Positions 61,242 through 64,000 of a DNA stretch of 64,000 bases are shown here, piece after piece. Numbering within the stretch: position 1 is the first letter of the stretch; each line of letters opens with the position of its first letter. The notes below the pieces were generated by a model. It did no database searches. It saw nothing but the letters and a program-made list of their open reading frames with translations, and was not told where the DNA came from. Source of the stretch: Branchiostoma lanceolatum (lineage: Eukaryota; Chordata; Leptocardii; Amphioxiformes; Branchiostomatidae); contig NC_089738.1 of assembly GCF_035083965.1 (NCBI RefSeq), positions 7,175,734-7,239,733 of the forward strand, in the 5' to 3' direction. The translations under genes and the position numbers were made by a program.

Positions 61242-62184
61242 CCTCTCTCTCTTTCTCTTTCTCTCTCTCTCTTTACCTTCTTCACTTACAAGCTGTGATT
61301 GTTTCATGTACGCAGCACAGACAAATTATGCCTTAGCACTAATGATATATCGAAAATGACCGTGCCTGCGATTCAACCCTTTTCTAGTGTTAATGTAGTG
61401 ATTCTGAGGTTAATAGAAGTCTTGGTAACCAAACTTTCTGAGCGTCAGTATGATAAAAGTTTGAAATTGCAATGACCAGACAGCGTATCCATGCCATGAC
61501 ACGTAGATAGCAAGAGTAAGAAGATAAGTTTTCTTATGTCATACCTGGCCCGCAAAAACGTTCCATGTTCCGGACCGGGTGATAAATTTTGGTTATCACA
61601 CGGGCTTCCATAGAATATCTAGAATGCATTTCGAGTGCGCCTCTATCGAAAATTCGAATGCTGGATTCTGTCGTAGGATGTGCGGCTGTTACAATGTTTT
61701 GTTCGAGGACACTAACTTTTCTCAACTTCTGGCGCATTTTGCATTGAAAGGTATGACATAGATAAGATACAACACGGTGTATTCTACATATACGTTTTGG
61801 ACCGCATTGTTAGCGGTGACACCTATAGCTGCAGTGCAAAAACAAGTCATTATTGCCCTGAAAAAGATGACAGACGGTCATCAAAACGTCGACTGTTATG
61901 TTACCCCTTGGTTGTGAATAAGGAACTTTGTTACTCTGTCATTCACCAACCTGATGAAATTATTCACAAATTTTCTGTACTTGCAGGGCAAATCGTCTCC
62001 TAGTCAACCTGGTGCTGTCGGACCTGCTGACGTCACTGCTATGTGTGACGTTCAACATTGACTACTACGTGGTGAGAGGCGAGGACTGGGTGTTCGGCGC
62101 GCCCATGTGCGCAGTCGTCAACTACGTCAAGACCGTGAGCCTCTACGTGTCCACCAACACCCTGGTTACCATGGCAGTGGACAG
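47111..62184 (+). CDS. PROKR: prokineticin-receptor-like class A GPCR, 5' coding part (two exons)
   Basis: Exon 1 is 47111-47358 and exon 2 is 61987-62184; the donor is AG|GTATGT, the acceptor TTGCAG|G, and both introns are phase 2. The start ATG has a strong context (cagccATGG). Residues 1-47 form an extracellular tail with sequons N5 and N26 and a Tyr/Asp-rich DYYDGYDGTYDYF stretch, a candidate for Tyr sulfation. TM1 (about 48-76) has GNLLLL. TM2 has NLVLSDLL (D95 = D2.50), then FNIDYYVV. C124 is the ECL1/TM3 disulfide Cys and TM3 has NYVKTVSLYVSTN, ending at D148-R149 of the DRY motif. DYYVV and TVSLYVSTN are diagnostic of prokineticin receptors. Those receptors signal by Gq for secreted AVIT peptides; the ligand here is unknown. 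TM4-TM7 lie past the window. Intron 1 is 14.6 kb. Confidence 0.88.
47400..47560 (+). repeat. SINE-like dispersed repeat at the start of GPCR intron 1
   Basis: 'aaagaacccaacacacttat', 'gcaggggtgacccagtgtgc', 'gccgcattgcactgccactt' and 'cttcacctcaattgagg'; the counterparts are at 7075 and 14400. Confidence 0.6.
47763..47832. mobile_element. small foldback related to 19050-19150
   Basis: 'gagccatcctccgtagtcac' and the opposite 'cggaggatggcacccaggct'. Confidence 0.6.
47917..47980. repeat. perfect 32-bp tandem duplication
   Basis: Two identical units, 47917-47948 and 47949-47980, starting atgttcttcttctggcttcg and ending ttgtgactacg. Confidence 0.85.
48366..48500 (-). repeat. SINE-type fragment
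   Basis: 'gaggaaagtcgtgttaagtg', 'cccaagggtacaagatcggt', 'ggggattcgaacccgggacc' (B-box complement). Confidence 0.7.
48766..48990. mobile_element. TTCAC-type palindromic MITE, copy 2
   Basis: Opposite orientation to 14840-15065: 'cactgtaactttatgttcac', 'atttatggttccttcacaca', 'aaagttcagtgaaaatttc', the last duplicated in tandem (48904-48973). Confidence 0.65.
49018..49262 (-). mobile_element. tRNA-derived SINE, copy 1
   Basis: 'ttctttcactggtcatgaca', 'caggttcattgtaccgggga', 'gtcgggtgagcgaca', and the complement of a tRNA-like head 'aactcacggcttcttggtcc'. A close relative lies at 52620-52860. Confidence 0.65.
49583..49944. repeat. 28-bp minisatellite, 13 units, each a small hairpin
   Basis: The unit gcgactgggctttttccagc + ccacactt starts at 49583, 49611, 49639 and so on every 28 bp to 49919. 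Variants include tcccgttcac in units 2 and 9. TGGGCT/AGCCCA inside each unit can pair. Because 28 is not a multiple of 3, all three frames on both strands stay open (FSSPHLRLGFFQPT-like peptides); I regard this as non-coding. Confidence 0.9.
50411..50622. mobile_element. GTTCGCGG palindromic MITE, copy 8
   Basis: 'tactgtaaatgcagaaatgt' to 'aacatttctgcatttacaga', complete, inside GPCR intron 1. Confidence 0.8.
51328..51879 (-). pseudogene. unrecognised broken frame with hydrophobic segments
   Basis: One minus-strand frame is open over 184 codons except for two stops within 30 bp (51580-51612). Around them the residues stay hydrophobic (FRYLSITAVLAFSTVI, stop, FICYTN, stop, LIMCIIF), and further stretches (LTAITLNLFDAVVYSLVCRL, TSFVQVLVYMKAVCTIGSLL) look like membrane spans. 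LHAIRHPVQFEYQ faintly recalls a GPCR post-DRY loop. It could be a decayed multi-pass membrane gene or chance; I do not recognise a family. Confidence 0.3.
52620..52860 (-). mobile_element. tRNA-derived SINE, copy 2
   Basis: Complement of a tRNA-like head: 'ggccgctaaccactagagta' (A box) and 'cggaatcgaactcacggc' (B box). The body and end 'ttctttcactggtcgtgaca' match 49018-49262. Confidence 0.75.
52900..53095 (-). mobile_element. partial SINE of the 45752 family
   Basis: Contains 'agtgcctttcccaggggcac', 'ggggaccccggaacccagga' (B-box complement) and 'cgccaccgagacgcc' (head complement). Confidence 0.75.
53480..53600 (-). repeat. SINE-type fragment
   Basis: 'gtaaagaaagtcgtgtagag', 'ggggattcgaacact' and 'acgccaccacgacgcc'. 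Confidence 0.65.
53600..53815. mobile_element. TTCAC-type palindromic MITE, copy 3
   Basis: 'gtatttcactttatctccac', 'cactgaactttaacttcacg', 'gcaagtgatttacagaacaa' and 'aaaacagtgaacatag'. Confidence 0.7.
53935..54545. repeat. tandem array, ~115-bp units
   Basis: 'gaccagaattagagttcaaa', 'attttacaaagagaatcact' and 'agaatcacgtgg' recur about five times, with 'cctttgctacccttctttt' between. Confidence 0.75.
55030..55480 (+). pseudogene. decayed CR1-like LINE reverse-transcriptase end
   Basis: Reads RLYMLITILKQGLDSHDLVL then VYIGFIRPVLEYACQVWHPG, the 'YxxxIRPVLEYAxxVWHPG' hallmark near the C-terminus of CR1-like RTs. Frame shifts and stops follow ('LERIQKRAC'-type signal near 55200). Confidence 0.75.
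55775..55910. repeat. partial copy of the 23045 foldback family
   Basis: 'cgaaaatgattttatcaggc', 'tgctgacgtttcggtgtctg' and 'ccttcttcagagcttctgac'; only one arm is present. Confidence 0.6.
56470..56790. repeat. dispersed repeat fragment
   Basis: 'gtgcacggggcacctcctcg', 'tttacgtcccttccaaagac' and 'ctatcccagcggggtctaca' look like the 3' body of a SINE; no head is visible. Confidence 0.4.
56870..58380. other. intronic, nothing recognised
   Basis: Inside GPCR intron 1. Open frames are short and have no family likeness. Confidence 0.4.
58740..60800. repeat. satellite of ~150-190-bp units, about 11 copies
   Basis: 'aatttgatcagaagtatcg' recurs at about 58780, 58927, 59117, 59308, 59467, 59655, 59821 and 59966, then in diverged form (gatcaaaagtat) to 60500. 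Each is followed by 'cccatcgagctgaa', 'gattgcacaagctgtctc' and 'agaaatagaattttga'. Drift increases rightward. Confidence 0.85.
61170..61275. repeat. (CT)n microsatellite
   Basis: A CT run of about 58 bp followed by interrupted CTTT/CTCC units. Confidence 0.95.
61535..61760. repeat. dispersed repeat just before GPCR exon 2
   Basis: Shares 'ccatacctggcccg', 'gttatcacacgggctt', 'gaatgcatttcgagtgcgc' and 'gcattttgcattgaaa' with 62860-63070 on the other side of exon 2, so the exon lies between two diverged copies of one element. Confidence 0.6.
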
Positions 62185-62248
62185 GTCAGGCGACTTTTAG
62201 TGTTGTGTATTTTAATTGCCTGCATGAAAAATGGTATTGTTTTTGGTC

Positions 62249-62345
62249 TGTGTGTGTGTGTGTGTGTGGACATGTGTGTGTGTGTGTGTGGACATGTGTG
62301 TGTGTGTGTGTGTGTGTCTGTGTGTGTGTGTGTGTGTGTGAGTCT
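62249..62345. repeat. (GT)n microsatellite after GPCR exon 2
   Basis: GT runs broken by two gtggacatgtg lines, 65 bp past the donor of exon 2. Confidence 0.95.
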
Positions 62346-62859
62346 TTTTGTGTTTCCAGACATTTGTGGTCAGAATAAAATATGGGTAGATGTTTGGGGC
62401 AACAACGGTCAAGGTCGATTTTGGGCCCCTTGGTGTGTGACCTTGGTACTGCAGCAGAACTTCTGGTTTTCGCCTCAATTGTTCTAGACATGCTATGGTC
62501 TTGATGTTTTGCATTTTGATGTAAGGGAAAGGTGGCAGTCAGGTTTGGACTCACAGTTTTCTCAATCTCGTCCCGTAAGTGGTTTAGGGCAGATGGCCAG
62601 CATTTTCTGTAGCTGCGTCTGAGCAGTCAATATACATTTTCACTACAAAGGTATTCCCAATGCATCGAATTAGCGCTAAAACTGTAAGTAAATAGTAATG
62701 ATCATGTCCAGTTACTCATGTCCAATTATCGCCATGAAGGACACATTTAGCAGAGACGGTTACGCAAACGTCCGAGTCTTTAGTCAGTATGGTTTACACA
62801 CAACGTCAAAGAGGTATAACTGAAGAACCTTATCGCAAACTGCACCCGACAATGTATGC

Positions 62860-63070
62860 TATGCCATACCTGGGCCGTGATAACGTTCGGTACGGGTGTT
62901 CGGGACCTGGTGATATTTTGGGTTATCACACGGGTTTGTACGGGCTTCCATTGAATAATTCGAACGCGCTTCGCGTGCGTCGCGTTAGAATTGCTGTTGG
63001 TACAATTTTATTTGTTTGAACTCACCAAATATTGTTTCAACTTGAGGAACATTTCGCATTGAAATGTGTT
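62860..63070. repeat. second copy of the 61535 repeat
   Basis: 'gccatacctgggccgtgata', 'gggttatcacacgggtttgt', 'cgaacgcgcttcgcgtgcgt' and 'acatttcgcattgaaatg'. Confidence 0.6.
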
Positions 63071-63337
63071 TTGGTGAGTCGGGCTGGCTCTCTGCTGATA
63101 TGGAATACGCTGTGAATCGTGGGCATCTATATCAATTTCACATTCATTCTCAACGACCCAGTTTAATCTTTATCAACATTACCGTCCAGCCCACACGGTG
63201 ATAATGACCGTTGGAGATTCAAACCTGAGGAGAAGTTCTTTCGTATTGATCGTTACATTTCTCAGGACGCTCGAGTAAGGAAGAGGGGCATTAAGTTTGC
63301 TCCCGGAGGAGTGTGATGAATGTGATCTTCTTTACCA

Positions 63338-63990
63338 TGTCAGTCAACCACTTTTAATCAACTCCCTCTGAATCCCAGAGTAACAGCCTTAGAATATATT
63401 ATCTCAACACAAATGTTGTGTCTAGGTCAATTTTGACTTGCGGCAGCGTAGAACGAAACCAACCTTCTCTAATGTGACTGATTGTATTTACTTTGAAATG
63501 TCAGTCAACCACTTTTAATCAACCTCCTCTGAATCCCCGAGTAACAGCCTGAGAATATATTATGTCAACAAAAATGTTGTGTCTAGGTCAATTTTGACTT
63601 GTGGCAGCGTAGAACAAAACCAAGCTTCTTTAATGTGACTGATTTATTTTCTTTACCATGTCAGTCAACCACTTTTAATCAACGCCTTCTGCATCCCTAA
63701 GTGACAGCTAGAGAATATATCATGTCGATACAAAAGTTATGTAGATTGATTTTCACTTGCGGCAGCGTAGAACAAAACCAAGCTTCTTGACTGTGACTGA
63801 TTCTATTTACTTTGAAATGTCAGTCAACCACTTTTAATCAACGCCTTCTGTATCCCCAAGTGACAGCAAGAAAATGTATCATGGCAACACAAAAGTTGTG
63901 TAGGTCGATTTTTACTTGCGGCAGCTTAGAACGAAACCAGGATCCTTTGATGTGATGTTATCCCTTGTAGAGGGAGAAACACCAACAGAT
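63338..63990. repeat. satellite, four ~160-bp units running to the window edge
   Basis: 'atgtcagtcaaccactttta' occurs at about 63338, 63498, 63658 and 63818. Each unit also has 'ttgcggcagcgtagaac' and 'aatgtgactgatt'. Confidence 0.85.
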
Positions 63991-64000
63991 CTTAAACTAT

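Noticed and set aside
62185..64000. Third exon of the receptor (TM4-TM7)
   Set aside because: No frame after the exon 2 donor shows the Y of DRY, the TM4 Trp or other class A motifs; the stretch is microsatellite, dispersed repeat and satellite.

Overview
The window is animal nuclear DNA: split genes with canonical GT/AG introns, long introns and intergenic stretches packed with microsatellites, MITEs, SINEs, 5'-truncated non-LTR retrotransposons and satellites. The two gene types (a tandem set of SOUL/heme-binding-protein genes and a prokineticin-receptor-like GPCR), a compact gene style and the repeat families suggest an invertebrate deuterostome. A cephalochordate (Branchiostoma, amphioxus) is my best guess, but this is recognition from memory and was not searched. 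No bacterial operons, CRISPR arrays or rRNA genes were seen.

Left part (about 1.4-21.8 kb): four tandem minus-strand SOUL/HEBP2-like genes, called A, B, C and D here (CDS 1452-4396, 6136-8379, 10985-14760, 18391-20912). Each has four coding exons with identical intron positions and phases. A 5' non-coding first exon is visible for A, B and D. All exons join into intact frames of 204, 202, 207 and 190 codons. A, B and C begin with a signal peptide; D does not, and it has also lost an N-glycosylation sequon that the other three share, so the cluster seems to hold three secreted paralogs and one cytosolic paralog. A short promoter module (TTACGCAAG-like sites next to GCGTTTGGCTGCG) lies upstream of all four.

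Middle part (about 21.9-46.5 kb): no host gene recognised. It holds retrotransposon remnants, a 25-27.4 kb tandem segmental duplication, a mariner-like MITE, a ~200-bp satellite (32.35-33.61 kb), and a large degenerate 41-bp repeat field (37.3-44.25 kb). The core of that field has a 41 to 82 to 574 bp higher-order structure, and a 659-bp near-perfect foldback element with TTAA target duplication sits inside the field.

Right part (46.7-64 kb): the 5' part of a plus-strand prokineticin-receptor-like GPCR. It has a promoter with CCAAT, RFX X-box and TATA-like sites, coding exon 1 (47111-47358, N-terminus and TM1), a 14.6-kb repeat-filled intron, and coding exon 2 (61987-62184, TM2-TM3 up to the DR of the DRY motif). 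The remaining exon(s) lie beyond the window. The intron carries a 28-bp minisatellite, several SINEs, a CR1-like fragment and a ~150-190-bp satellite.
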